This document shows, piece by piece, positions 8,095 through 16,967 of a stretch of DNA of 64,000 nucleotides. The translations under genes and the position numbers were made by a program. Within the stretch, counting starts at the first letter, position 1. Each line of letters begins with the position of its first letter. Source of the stretch: Prescottella subtropica (GTDB taxonomy: Bacteria; Actinomycetota; Actinomycetes; Mycobacteriales; Mycobacteriaceae). Below the pieces are notes generated by a model. That model searched no databases, was not told the DNA's origin, and saw only the letters and a program-made list of their open reading frames with translations. The stretch is taken from assembly GCF_005434945.1 (NCBI RefSeq), contig NZ_SKCH01000008.1:62001-126000 (forward strand). The letters are read 5' to 3'.

Positions 8095-9408
8095 GTGCGC
8101 CGCAGAATCCTGCTGTCGATCCTTGCCGTCGTCCTGCTCACCGGACTGCTGCTCGGTGTCCCGCTCATCTACACGGCGTGGCTGTGGGTGGAGGACTTCA
8201 CCCGCAACGAGATGCAGTCCCGCCTCGACCGGATGGCCGCCGAGATCATCCGCCAGGAAGGCGACACCGGCGTCGTCGAAGGCGGCCTGGACACGACATC
8301 GCTGCGGCTCGTGGTCCCCGAGGGCGGCAAACTCGTCGTCGTCTACCCGACGCCCTACGAGGGTGCGGCGCGCCTCGACATCGGTGCCGCGTCGGTGCCG
8401 TCGCCGCTCGTCGAATCCCTGTCGATGGGCACGTCCGGGTCGCTGCGGCTCGAGGCGCCGTCGAACCGCATGCGCTCACTGCAACGGCAGGCGGCGGGTG
8501 CGGTCACGATGCTGGTCCTCGCGTCCATCGGCGCCGGCGCCGGGGTCGCGGTGGTCACCGCGAAACGGCTCGCCGACCCGCTGCGCGACGTCGCCGAACG
8601 GGCCGCGCGGCTCGCCGAGGGCGACTTCCGGCCCGACTCGCGCCGCCACGCCATCCCCGAACTCGACCGCGTGTCCGACGTCCTCGACGCCGCGACCGTG
8701 GAGATCTCCCGGCGGCTGCAGCGTGAGCACGCGCTCGTCGGGGACGTGTCGCACCAGTTGCGCAGCCGGCTGACCGCGATCCGGCTCCGCCTCGACGAAC
8801 TGTCCGTGCACGACGATCCCGCCGTCGTCCACGAGGCGGAGGAGGCGATGGCACAGGTCGACCGGCTCACCGTCGCCGTCGACGAACTGGTGCGATCGTC
8901 ACGGGCCAGTGACGCGGCCAACCGGGAACCGGTGTCGGTGGTCGGGGAACTCGCGAGCGTCGTCGCCGACTGGCAGGGACCGTTCAAGGACGCCGGACGG
9001 ATCCTGCGACTGCGCGGCGAGCCCCGCCTGATGTCGGCGACCACCGGGTCGCGGCTGCGGGAAGCGGTGTCGGTGCTGATCGACAACTCGCTCAAACACG
9101 GGGCGGGCACGTGCACGGTGTCGGTGCGTCAGGTGTCCGGGTCGAGCGGGCGCGGGTCACGGGTGTGCGTGGAAGTGTCCGACGAAGGGGAAGGTGTCAG
9201 CGACGAACTCGCCCCGCACATCTTCGACCGCGGCTTCTCCGGGGCCGGTTCGACGGGCGTCGGACTGGCACTCGCGCGGGCACTCGTCGAGGCCGACGGG
9301 GGACGGCTCGAGCTGCAACGTCGCCGGCCCGCACTGTTCGCCGCGTTCCTGGCGCCGGTCCGGGCGGAGGCGCCGACCCGCGTCACGGGCATCCACGAAC
9401 CGCGTTAG
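8095..9408 (+). CDS. Sensor histidine kinase with unusual H-box
   Basis: A 437-residue membrane kinase, partner of the preceding regulator. Helix 1 (about 5-27), a short extracytoplasmic sensor region, helix 2 (about 138-160), a HAMP-like linker (LADPLRDVAERAARLAEGD), and a dimerisation domain with phospho-acceptor His220 in DVSHQLRSRLT. The usual form is HELRTPL, so both E and TP are replaced. The ATPase domain has an N-box (LIDNSLKHG), a G1 box (SDEGEGV) and G2 (GVGLALARALVEADGG). The stop TAG overlaps the stop of the convergent gtrA-like gene in the tetranucleotide TTAG at 9405-9408. Confidence 0.9.
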   Translation: MRRRILLSILAVVLLTGLLLGVPLIYTAWLWVEDFTRNEMQSRLDRMAAEIIRQEGDTGVVEGGLDTTSLRLVVPEGGKLVVVYPTPYEGAARLDIGAASVPSPLVESLSMGTSGSLRLEAPSNRMRSLQRQAAGAVTMLVLASIGAGAGVAVVTAKRLADPLRDVAERAARLAEGDFRPDSRRHAIPELDRVSDVLDAATVEISRRLQREHALVGDVSHQLRSRLTAIRLRLDELSVHDDPAVVHEAEEAMAQVDRLTVAVDELVRSSRASDAANREPVSVVGELASVVADWQGPFKDAGRILRLRGEPRLMSATTGSRLREAVSVLIDNSLKHGAGTCTVSVRQVSGSSGRGSRVCVEVSDEGEGVSDELAPHIFDRGFSGAGSTGVGLALARALVEADGGRLELQRRRPALFAAFLAPVRAEAPTRVTGIHEPR

Positions 9409-9917
9409 ACGGTTTCGCGGTCGATGCTCTCGTGGCCGGTCTCCTCCGGGAACACCCAGCGGCGGAACGACCAGAACCGGAACACCATCTGCAGCAGGTT
9501 GCCGATGATGTAGTTGAGTGCGAAGTCGATGACCATCAGCGTCGTGAAACTGACCGACGAGCGGACGTCGAAGACGTTGTTCGCGATCCACAACGGTGCG
9601 GCGGCGATGATGACACCGATCCCGCTGATCGTGAAGAACAGCAGCGCCTCGTGGTGGCGTTCACGGCCGCCCCGGTTCTTGAACGACCACTCGCGGTTGA
9701 GGATGTAGCTCAAGATCGTGGCCATGACACCGGACAGGATCTTGGCGACCACCGGCTTCTGTTCGAGCACCGTCAGGCTCAGCGAATAGAAGATCGCGAG
9801 GTCGAACAGCATGGTCGTGCCACCGACGATCGCGAACTTGACCAGCTCGTGGTGGCGCAGGACGAGGGCCCGGAAGGGCTCGGGAACTCGGCTCAGCGCC
9901 GCGTCGACGAATGACAC
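9405..9917 (-). CDS. GtrA-family membrane protein
   Basis: A 170-residue protein with four membrane helices: about 32-52 (VKFAIVGGTTMLFDLAIFY), 60-80, 97-117 and 130-152. The motifs FAIVGG near the first helix and ILNREWSFKN between helices 2 and 3 match GtrA proteins, thought to help move lipid-linked sugars across the membrane. The chosen GTG at 9917 encodes SFVDAALSRVPEP; a TACAAT box lies 8 nt upstream, so the mRNA may be leaderless. It is divergent from purK, with the same neighbour relation as in mycobacteria (Rv3277 near purK). Confidence 0.88.
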   Translation of the reverse strand: MSFVDAALSRVPEPFRALVLRHHELVKFAIVGGTTMLFDLAIFYSLSLTVLEQKPVVAKILSGVMATILSYILNREWSFKNRGGRERHHEALLFFTISGIGVIIAAAPLWIANNVFDVRSSVSFTTLMVIDFALNYIIGNLLQMVFRFWSFRRWVFPEETGHESIDRETV

Positions 9918-9925
9918 AACGAAGT

Positions 9926-9931
9926 ATTGTA
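9926..9931 (-). promoter_or_regulatory. Possible -10 box (TACAAT) for the GtrA gene
   Basis: On the minus strand TACAAT ends 8 nt before the chosen GTG, the spacing expected for a leaderless transcript. No clear -35 is visible. Weak evidence based on one hexamer. Confidence 0.35.
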
Positions 9932-10047
9932 CGAAGCCGCGCTCCGCCGGATGCACCGGACCGGGATCTTTCAGGTTCCTCACAGGATGCGGCGCCCGTC
10001 GACCTCGACGGCACTTCCCGCGGGCAGACATGACACCATGGTGTGTC

Positions 10048-11322
10048 GTGACCGGCAAATCTGAATCCGAATCCCGCCCCACCCCGCCGCGTGACCTCCC
10101 CACCGGGATGCCCGTGGTGACGATGATCGGCGGCGGACAGCTCGCACGCATGACCCACCAGGCCGCGATCGAGCTGGGGCAGACCCTGCGGGTGCTCGCC
10201 GGCAGCGTCGACGAGCCCGCCGCACAGGTCAGCCCGAACGTCGTGCTCGGCAGCCACACCGACCTCGAGGCGCTGCGCACGGCCGCGATCGGGTCCCACG
10301 CGCTCACCTTCGACCACGAGCACGTCCCCACCGAGCACCTCGACGTGCTCGTCGCCGAGGGCGTCAACGTGCAGCCGCCGCCGCAGGCCCTCGTGTACGC
10401 GCAGGACAAGCTGGCGATGCGCCGCAAGCTCGGTGCGATGGGCGCCCCGATCCCGGCGTTCACCGAGGTCACCTGGGCCGAGGACGTCGTGCGGTTCGGT
10501 GCCGAACACGGCTGGCCGGTCGTGATCAAGGCCGTTCGCGGCGGCTACGACGGCCGCGGTGTGTGGATCACCGACGACTCCGACGAGGCCGAACGGATCG
10601 TCACCGCGCAGCTCGACAAGGGCGTGCAACTCATGGTCGAGCAGGCCGTCGACTTCACCCGCGAACTGTCCGCGATGGTCGCCCGCTCCCCGTTCGGGCA
10701 GGGCGCGTCGTGGCCCGTCGTCGAGACCGTGCAGATCAACGGACAGTGCGCGGTCGTGCTGGCCCCGGCCCCGAACCTGCCCGCCGACCGGGCCGTCGAA
10801 GCCGAGCAGCTGGCACTGCGGATCGCGTCCGAACTCGGGGTCGTCGGCGCGATGGCCGTCGAACTGTTCGAGACCACCGACGGCGCGCTGATCGTGAACG
10901 AGCTCGCGATGCGCCCCCACAACTCCGGCCACTGGACGCAGGACGGCGCCCGCACGTCGCAGTTCGAGCAGCACCTGCGGGCCGTCCTGGACTATCCGCT
11001 CGGGGACCCGTCGCCACTCGCGCCGATCACCGTCATGGCGAACGTATTGGGGGCGCCCACAGCGCCCCTCATGAGCATGGACGAGCGGCTGCACCACCTG
11101 TTCGCCCGTATGCCCGACGCCAAGGTGCACCTGTACGGCAAGGGTGAGCGCAAGGACCGCAAGATCGGGCACGTCAACGTGCTGGGTGCGGCGTCCGGTT
11201 CGATCGACGATCCGGCCTACGTCGCGGCGGTGCGTGAGCGCGCCGAGCGGGCGGCGCACTGGCTGTCGCACGCCGAATGGACCGACAACTACGACGAGCA
11301 CACGGGAGCAGACAGCAAGTGA
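10048..11322 (+). CDS. purK: 5-(carboxyamino)imidazole ribonucleotide synthase PurK
   Basis: A 424-residue ATP-grasp enzyme that carboxylates aminoimidazole ribonucleotide using ATP and bicarbonate in purine synthesis. It has an N-terminal nucleotide-binding start ([13 protein letters not shown]), an ATP-grasp core with [15 protein letters not shown] and [11 protein letters not shown], the catalytic ELFETTDG and [15 protein letters not shown] stretch near residue 290, and a C-terminal barrel. The GTG at 10048 (VTGKSES) is chosen; an in-frame ATG at 10030 would add six residues and cannot be excluded. The stop overlaps the purE start by GTGA, indicating translational coupling. Confidence 0.95.
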   Translation: MTGKSESESRPTPPRDLPTGMPVVTMIGGGQLARMTHQAAIELGQTLRVLAGSVDEPAAQVSPNVVLGSHTDLEALRTAAIGSHALTFDHEHVPTEHLDVLVAEGVNVQPPPQALVYAQDKLAMRRKLGAMGAPIPAFTEVTWAEDVVRFGAEHGWPVVIKAVRGGYDGRGVWITDDSDEAERIVTAQLDKGVQLMVEQAVDFTRELSAMVARSPFGQGASWPVVETVQINGQCAVVLAPAPNLPADRAVEAEQLALRIASELGVVGAMAVELFETTDGALIVNELAMRPHNSGHWTQDGARTSQFEQHLRAVLDYPLGDPSPLAPITVMANVLGAPTAPLMSMDERLHHLFARMPDAKVHLYGKGERKDRKIGHVNVLGAASGSIDDPAYVAAVRERAERAAHWLSHAEWTDNYDEHTGADSK

Positions 11323-11828
11323 CGGAATCGAACGGGCCCCTCGTCGGGCTGATCATGGGCAGCGACTCGGACTGGCCGACGATGGAGGCCGCCGCCGAAG
11401 CGCTCGCCGAGTTCGGTGTCCGCTTCGAGGTCGGTGTCGTCTCGGCGCACCGCACCCCGCAGCGCATGCTCGACTACGCGCGTGACGCCGCCGACCGGGG
11501 GATCAAGGTCATCATCGCCGGTGCCGGTGGCGCCGCCCACCTGCCCGGCATGGTCGCCTCGGCGACGCCACTGCCGGTGATCGGTGTCCCCGTGCCCCTG
11601 AAATACCTCGACGGCATGGACTCGCTGCTGTCGATCGTGCAGATGCCCGCCGGTGTTCCCGTCGCGACCGTGTCGATCGGCGGCGCCCGCAACGCCGGTC
11701 TGCTCGCCGCCCGCATCCTCGGCGCGTCCGACGACGCGCTGCGTCAGCGCATGGCCGACTTCCAGGCCGGGCTCGAACAGATGGTCCTCGAGAAGGACGC
11801 GGCCCTGCGCGCGAAACTGCTCGGCTGA
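11319..11828 (+). CDS. purE: 5-(carboxyamino)imidazole ribonucleotide mutase PurE
   Basis: A 169-residue class I PurE that rearranges N5-CAIR, the PurK product, to CAIR. The signature motifs are present: [10 protein letters not shown] near the start, [11 protein letters not shown], the glycine-rich [14 protein letters not shown] and the [16 protein letters not shown] helix. The GTG at 11319 overlaps the purK stop (GTGA) and gives the canonical N-terminus; a longer frame to 11277 lies inside purK. Three nucleotides separate it from the following sensor kinase, which may therefore share the transcript. Confidence 0.96.
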   Translation: MTESNGPLVGLIMGSDSDWPTMEAAAEALAEFGVRFEVGVVSAHRTPQRMLDYARDAADRGIKVIIAGAGGAAHLPGMVASATPLPVIGVPVPLKYLDGMDSLLSIVQMPAGVPVATVSIGGARNAGLLAARILGASDDALRQRMADFQAGLEQMVLEKDAALRAKLLG

Positions 11829-11831
11829 CAC

Positions 11832-13025
11832 ATGACGCCCCGTCCGGCGCGCTCTCGGCTGAGTGAGCGCTGGTACCGCTGGAGCGCCGCCCACGCGGTC
11901 GGAATCGACCGTGCCGAGGCGGCGCTCCTGTCGTTGTTCTGCCTGGCAGCGACCGTCGGCGGCGGCACCGAGCACGTGATCGTCTCGCTCGGCATGACGG
12001 TGCCGCTCGCGTGGCGGCGCTCGCACACCGTCGTCTCCGGGTTCGTGGTCGCCGGGTTCGCGGTCGCGCACCTGTTCCTGGTCTCGGGTGTTCTGATGCC
12101 GAGTGCGATCGCGGTGCCGATCGCGCTGTACGCGTTCGCCGCCTACGGACCGCGCTGGAGCAGTTACACCGCACTGGTAGTAGCGATGCTCGGTGCCGCG
12201 GTGGCGGGCGTCGAATACTTCGGGTACGACGGACGCACGTGGCAGGGCGCGACCGCCAACGCGGGAATGCTGGTCGTGTTCGTCATCGCGGTGTGGGCGT
12301 TCGGGGACCTGCGCCGGGTGCGTATCCAGGAGGTCGAGGGGCTCGCCGAACGTGCCCGGCTCCTCGAACTCGAACGCGCCCAGGAAGCCGAACTCGCCGC
12401 GCTCGGTGAACGCACCCGCATCGCCCGCGAAATGCACGACATCGTCGCGCACTCGCTCACCGTCGTCATCGCGCAGGCCGACGGCGGCCGCTACGGCGCC
12501 GCGAAGGATCCGCAGGCCGCGCTCGACGCCCTCGCGACGATCGCCGCGACCGGCCGGCAGGCCCTCACCGACATGCGGGGACTGCTGTCGGTGCTGCGGG
12601 AGGACCGGCCCCGCGAGTTCTCCGCTCTACCCGGTACCGACGACATCGGCGGGCTGGTGGAGGACCTGCGGCGCGGCGGCCTCGCCGTCGACCTCACGGT
12701 GTCGGGGGAGCCGCGGGAACTGTCCACCGGCGCCGGGTTGACCGCGTACCGGATCGTGCAGGAATCCCTCACCAACGTCCTCAAGCATGCCGGCCCCGGC
12801 GCCCGGGTACGGGTCGAGATGTCGTGGGGTGAGCGGGAACTCGACCTCACGATCATCGACGACGGCCGCGGCGGTGCGGCTGCGCTCGTCGCATCGTCAC
12901 CGGGCGGGCAGGGCGTGATCGGCATGACCGAACGCGCCGCACTGCACGGCGGACGACTGGCCGCCGGACCGGTCACCGGCGGCGGCTACCGGGTGCAGGG
13001 TCTGCTGCCGTACACCGCCACCTAG
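11832..13025 (+). CDS. NarL-type sensor histidine kinase
   Basis: A 397-residue kinase of the HisKA_3 (DesK/LiaS-like) class. The N-terminal half holds about five hydrophobic helices (from residue 33 to about 160) with very short loops, suggesting sensing in or at the membrane. A coiled coil (RIQEVEGLAERARLLELER) leads to the H-box, with His202 in REMHDIVAHSL. The compact ATPase domain has NVLKHAGPGA (N-box), DDGRGG and GQGVIGMTERAALHGG. It begins 3 nt after purE and lies 10 nt before its cognate LuxR-type regulator. The signal is unknown. Confidence 0.9.
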   Translation: MTPRPARSRLSERWYRWSAAHAVGIDRAEAALLSLFCLAATVGGGTEHVIVSLGMTVPLAWRRSHTVVSGFVVAGFAVAHLFLVSGVLMPSAIAVPIALYAFAAYGPRWSSYTALVVAMLGAAVAGVEYFGYDGRTWQGATANAGMLVVFVIAVWAFGDLRRVRIQEVEGLAERARLLELERAQEAELAALGERTRIAREMHDIVAHSLTVVIAQADGGRYGAAKDPQAALDALATIAATGRQALTDMRGLLSVLREDRPREFSALPGTDDIGGLVEDLRRGGLAVDLTVSGEPRELSTGAGLTAYRIVQESLTNVLKHAGPGARVRVEMSWGERELDLTIIDDGRGGAAALVASSPGGQGVIGMTERAALHGGRLAAGPVTGGGYRVQGLLPYTAT

Positions 13026-13035
13026 GCTGGCGACC

Positions 13036-13704
13036 ATGATTCGCGTGGCCCTCGTCGACGACCAGCAGCTCGTGCGGGCGGGGTTCCGCATGGTGATCGA
13101 TTCGCAACCGGACCTCGAGGTGGTCCTCGAATCGGGCGACGGATCCGCCGCGGTGGCAGCATTGGCCCACACCGCGGCCGATGTCGTGCTCATGGACGTG
13201 CAGATGCCGATCATGGACGGCATCGAGGCCACCCGGCGTCTCACCGCGGCCGACGAGTCACCGAAAGTGGTGGTGCTCACCACGTTCGAGGACGACGAGT
13301 ACGTGCTGTCCGCGATCAGCGCCGGTGCCAGCGGCTTCCTCCTCAAGGACGTGCCGCCCGAGGAACTGCTCGACGCGATCCGCACCGTGCACCGCGGCGA
13401 CGCCGTCATCGAGGCCCGCTCCACCCGGAAACTGCTGCAGCACGTCGGGCCGATGCTCGGCGGCACGGTGCGGCCGACGCTGCCCGAGGACCTCACCCCC
13501 CGCGAGGTCGAAGTCCTCGCGGCGATGGCCCACGGACTGTCCAACACCGAGATCGCCGCGACGTTCGTGGTCTCCGAGGCCACCGTGAAAACCCATGTCG
13601 GACGGGTGCTCTCGAAGACCGGCTCCCGCGACCGCGTGCAGGCCGTGCTGTACGCGTTCCAGGTGGGCCTGGTGCGGCCGCAGGATCTGCTCGGCAGCGA
13701 CTGA
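13036..13704 (+). CDS. NarL/LuxR-family response regulator
   Basis: A 222-residue regulator. The receiver domain has acidic residues DD near 8-9, the phospho-acceptor Asp54 in VLMDVQMP and the Lys in LLKDVPPEEL. The C-terminal LuxR-type helix-turn-helix (about 155-215) reads LTPREVEVLAAMAHGLSN then TEIAATFVVSEATVKTHV. It starts with ATG at 13036, ten bases after the sensor kinase, and is convergent with the TIGR03089 gene. Targets cannot be inferred. Confidence 0.93.
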   Translation: MIRVALVDDQQLVRAGFRMVIDSQPDLEVVLESGDGSAAVAALAHTAADVVLMDVQMPIMDGIEATRRLTAADESPKVVVLTTFEDDEYVLSAISAGASGFLLKDVPPEELLDAIRTVHRGDAVIEARSTRKLLQHVGPMLGGTVRPTLPEDLTPREVEVLAAMAHGLSNTEIAATFVVSEATVKTHVGRVLSKTGSRDRVQAVLYAFQVGLVRPQDLLGSD

Positions 13705-13711
13705 CCCGGCC

Positions 13712-14425
13712 TCACGACAGCCGGCGGGTGACCTTCTCGGCGTCGACGCGGCGCTCGACCTTCTCGGCGTCGGGATTGCTCACCTGTACCAGCGATGCCC
13801 CGACGGCCAGCACCGACAGCAGTCCGGTGACGAGTTCGTCGGCGTCGGACCAGGATCGGGTGGACAGCACCCGGTCGGTCCCGGTGACCCCGTCGGCGGC
13901 GGCTGCGGCGCGGGCCGCGGACAGGACGTCGTCCACCGTGCGGCCGTCGAGAGTTGCGGAACCCGGTGCCAGGCCGCGGAACTGGTCGCCGTGCACGCGG
14001 ACCGCGGTCGCATAGTCGGTGACCCCGATGGGCAGGTCCGGGACGGGGCGGCCGAACGCGTCCAGCGACAGCACCGCCACCTCCGGCAGATCCGCGACGT
14101 CGTCCAGTCGGTCGACGGTGACGAGGGCGGCGTCGGCGTCCGGGTCGGCACCCAGGGTCACCTCGAGTCCGGCCCACCACGCGCCGAGCAGGACGGCGGC
14201 GGTCTGCCAGTGCGCGGGCAGCAGCACCGACACCCGAGCGCCGGGCAGCAGTCCGAACTCGTCGCACAGCAGGTTCGCGGTCTTCGCCGCCCAGTTCGCG
14301 AGGGTGATCGCGGACAGTTCGATGCGCTCACCGGTGGCGTCGTCGTAGTAGGTGATCCGCGGGCCCGCCGGGTCGGCGGCGAGGATCGGGTCGAGCAGGG
14401 CGGTGGTCAGGTCGGTCACAGACAT
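13712..14425 (-). CDS. TIGR03089-family protein (short AMP-binding-like)
   Basis: A 237-residue cytoplasmic protein. The sequence resembles the N-terminal part of acyl-adenylating enzymes: ITYYDDATGERIELSAITLANW, then ANLLCDEFGLLPGARVSVLLP and TAAVLLGAWWAGLEVTLGA. It is less than half the length of a functional ligase and lacks the P-loop-like adenylate motif. This matches the actinobacterial TIGR03089 family, of unknown function. The ATG at 14425 has AAGGA close upstream. It follows the LCP gene by 5 nt on the same strand, so the two are probably co-transcribed. A shift between reading frames here explains a spuriously long frame running to 15856. Confidence 0.85.
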   Translation of the reverse strand: MSVTDLTTALLDPILAADPAGPRITYYDDATGERIELSAITLANWAAKTANLLCDEFGLLPGARVSVLLPAHWQTAAVLLGAWWAGLEVTLGADPDADAALVTVDRLDDVADLPEVAVLSLDAFGRPVPDLPIGVTDYATAVRVHGDQFRGLAPGSATLDGRTVDDVLSAARAAAAADGVTGTDRVLSTRSWSDADELVTGLLSVLAVGASLVQVSNPDAEKVERRVDAEKVTRRLS

Positions 14426-14430
14426 ATCCT

Positions 14431-15999
14431 TCAGTTGACGCAGCGCGGGCCGGTGCCGCCGGCGTCGATCGGGGGGCCGGGTTCGGCGGGGGTGGGGGAG
14501 GTGGCAGTGGTGCTCGTCCGTGAGGACCCCGACGACTCGGCCGACCTCGATGTGGTCGACGTGGACGTGGTGGGCGTCGAGTAGTCCCCGGTGACCACGA
14601 CCCGCACCGCACCGGATTTCAGGGACGAGTCGGTTTCGACGGGCAGGCCGCCGAGGGTCACGGACACGGCGCGGGCGGCGTCGCTGTCGGCCGACTTCGC
14701 GAACACGGTGCTGCGCGACACCGATTTTCCGGTGTTGTTGCCGACGGTGCCGAGCCCGAATCCTTCGTTCTCGAGCAGGTTGCCGACGCTGGTGGCGAGG
14801 CCACCGACGCTGGAGTCGTTGGCGACGTCGACGGTGACCGTGGACACGTCGATGTCGGGCATCGTGGTGGGGACGGTCGAGTCGGACGTCTCGGTGTCGT
14901 CGGAGGCCGGTTCCTCCCCGGCGAGCCCGGCCACGTACTTCCGGACCGCTTTCGGGTCGACCTTGACGATCGACTCGCCGTAGTCGGTGGTGCCGTTGAT
15001 GTCGACGACCGGGATGGTCTCGAACGTGACGCTGCCACCGGCGAGGTCCTGCAACTGGGTGGCGAAGTCGATGACGTCCCAGTCGGAGTCGAGGACCACC
15101 GAACGCTGCACGGCGGAGGTCAGCTTGCCGAGCTTGCCGGGGTTGGTGAGGGTCTTGGCGCTGAGCACCTCGCTCGCGAGGGATGCCATGAACACCTGCT
15201 GGCGGACGATCCGGTCGAGATCGCCGCGCGGCAGTCCATGCCGCTGCCGGACGAAACTCAGGGCGTCGGATCCGTCGAGGGTCTGTTCGCCGGCCGGGAA
15301 GTTCGCACCCGAGAGCGGTTCGTCGACAGCGGCGTTGAGGCACACGTCGACACCGCCGACGGCGTCGGTGAGCAGTACGAACCCGAGCAGGCCGATCTCG
15401 GCGTAGTGGTCGACGGTGATGCCGGTGAGGTCGCCGACCGATTCGATGAGCGCCTCCCGGCCGGCCTGTGTCGACTTCTTCTCCGCCGACGACTCGGATT
15501 CGCCGTCCTCGACGAGACGTTGCCGCTCGGCCTCCTTCGTGGCCCCGTAGGCTGCGTTGATCTTCGACATGCCGATGCCGGGAACCTTGACGTACGCGTC
15601 GCGGGGAATGGAGATGGCGGTGGCGGAGCTGCCGTCGTTCGGCACCCGGACCAGGATGATCGTGTCGGTGTTCGACGCCACTTCCTCGCCGGCGCGCAGC
15701 GATTCGAGTTCGGTCGAGGTGAGCGGGTTCCCGTGCGCGTCGGTGCGGCTGTCGGTGCCGACGAGCAGGATGTCGATGGCGCCGTCCTTGCCGCCGCCGA
15801 GTCCGAGACCGCCGATCGTGGCGAGGCTCGAGCGCAGGGAATCGACGCTGCGCCACGCGAATCCGGTCAACACGAGTACGAGGACCGCCGCGATCGCGAT
15901 GGCGATCTGTCTGCGTGAGGTCGGGGCGGGGGGCCGCGGCACCTCCCGTGCGGTGGACTCCTGTGGCACGCGTCGGCCTCCATGACGGTCGGTTCTCAT
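14431..15999 (-). CDS. LytR-CpsA-Psr family protein with LytR_C domain
   Basis: A 522-residue membrane-anchored enzyme of the family that transfers polymers such as arabinogalactan from lipid carriers to peptidoglycan. A basic cytoplasmic start is followed by one helix (about 30-50), an LCP domain (about 75-270) with ILLVGTDSRTD, the phosphate-binding arginines in SIPRDAYV and DLDRIVRQQ, and FVRQRHGLPRGD. A C-terminal LytR_C domain (about 365-450) follows an acidic linker, then a Ser/Thr/Pro-rich tail ending GPRCVN. The ATG at 15999 is chosen over 16041. It diverges from rmlD, placing wall-sugar synthesis and attachment side by side as in mycobacteria (Rv3267 beside rmlD). Confidence 0.92.
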   Translation of the reverse strand: MRTDRHGGRRVPQESTAREVPRPPAPTSRRQIAIAIAAVLVLVLTGFAWRSVDSLRSSLATIGGLGLGGGKDGAIDILLVGTDSRTDAHGNPLTSTELESLRAGEEVASNTDTIILVRVPNDGSSATAISIPRDAYVKVPGIGMSKINAAYGATKEAERQRLVEDGESESSAEKKSTQAGREALIESVGDLTGITVDHYAEIGLLGFVLLTDAVGGVDVCLNAAVDEPLSGANFPAGEQTLDGSDALSFVRQRHGLPRGDLDRIVRQQVFMASLASEVLSAKTLTNPGKLGKLTSAVQRSVVLDSDWDVIDFATQLQDLAGGSVTFETIPVVDINGTTDYGESIVKVDPKAVRKYVAGLAGEEPASDDTETSDSTVPTTMPDIDVSTVTVDVANDSSVGGLATSVGNLLENEGFGLGTVGNNTGKSVSRSTVFAKSADSDAARAVSVTLGGLPVETDSSLKSGAVRVVVTGDYSTPTTSTSTTSRSAESSGSSRTSTTATSPTPAEPGPPIDAGGTGPRCVN

Positions 16000-16072
16000 A
16001 CTGTGCTCCAGGCTAACGGTGATCGTGCTCCGGTACGGCACGCAGCGGTCCGACGTGCCAGACTCGGTCGCT

Positions 16073-16933
16073 GTGCGAAGGATTTTGGTGACGGGGGCGC
16101 GGGGTCAACTCGGCAGCCGACTGCTGCAGTGTGCGCGGGACGCGGGCGTCGCCGCCGACGGTGTCGGTTCGACGGATCTCGACATCACCGACCCGGACGC
16201 CGTCGCGGCCCGGGTGCGCCCGGACACGGTCGTGGTCAACTGTGCCGCGTACACGGCCGTCGACGCCGCCGAGTCCGACGAGGCGTCGGCCACCGCGGTC
16301 AACGAGGTCGGGCCGCGCACGCTGGCGACCGCGTGCGCCCGCACCGGCGCCCACCTGATCCACGTCTCCACCGACTACGTGTTCGCGGGGGATCGGGTGG
16401 GGGACACGGCCGCCCCCTACGAACCCGGTGATCCCACCGGCCCCCGCACCGTCTACGGCCGTACCAAGCTCGCGGGGGAGCGGGCGGTCCGGGAGATGCT
16501 GCCCGGCGCGCAGATCGTGCGGACCGCGTGGGTGTACTCCGGGGCGGGCACGGATTTCGTGGCGACGATGCTGCGTCTCGAGCGGGAACGCGACACCGTG
16601 CAGGTCGTGGACGATCAGCTCGGTTCGCCCACCTACGCGGTCGATCTGGCGGCGGGGCTGCTCGAACTCGCCCGCACCGGCGGCCGCGGCGTGACGACCC
16701 TGCACGCCACCAACGCGGGCGCAGCCACCTGGTTCGACCTGGCGCGGGCCGTGTTCGCCGGTGTCGGCGCCGACCCGGAGCGGGTGCGGCCGTGCACGAG
16801 CGCCGAGTTCGTCCGGCCCGCACCGCGTCCGGGTTACTCGGTGCTGTCGCCGCGGTCGTGGGCGGATGCGGGTCTGACACCGCTGCGGCCGTGGCGGGAC
16901 GCACTGGCCGACGCGCTGGCCCGGCTCGGATGA
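16073..16933 (+). CDS. rmlD: dTDP-4-dehydrorhamnose reductase RmlD
   Basis: A 286-residue short-chain dehydrogenase that makes dTDP-L-rhamnose, the donor for the rhamnose of the arabinogalactan linker. It shows the nucleotide-binding ILVTGARGQLGSRLL at the N-terminus, VNCAAYTAVDAAE, the catalytic Thr in VSTDYVF and the YGRTKLAGE Tyr-x3-Lys pair, then the C-terminal PRPGYSVLS. The GTG at 16073 places the Rossmann motif at the N-terminus; the longer frame to 16019 does not. It is followed by wbbL, which uses the product, then GDP-mannose pyrophosphorylase. Confidence 0.94.
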   Translation: MRRILVTGARGQLGSRLLQCARDAGVAADGVGSTDLDITDPDAVAARVRPDTVVVNCAAYTAVDAAESDEASATAVNEVGPRTLATACARTGAHLIHVSTDYVFAGDRVGDTAAPYEPGDPTGPRTVYGRTKLAGERAVREMLPGAQIVRTAWVYSGAGTDFVATMLRLERERDTVQVVDDQLGSPTYAVDLAAGLLELARTGGRGVTTLHATNAGAATWFDLARAVFAGVGADPERVRPCTSAEFVRPAPRPGYSVLSPRSWADAGLTPLRPWRDALADALARLG

Positions 16934-16967
16934 GGACGATACGGGCGCTGCGGCTAGGCTTGCCCGC

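Noticed and set aside
14426-15856. Extension of the TIGR03089 frame into the LCP gene
   Set aside because: The extra 477 codons are a shadow of the LCP gene in another frame, rich in Arg, with no motif.
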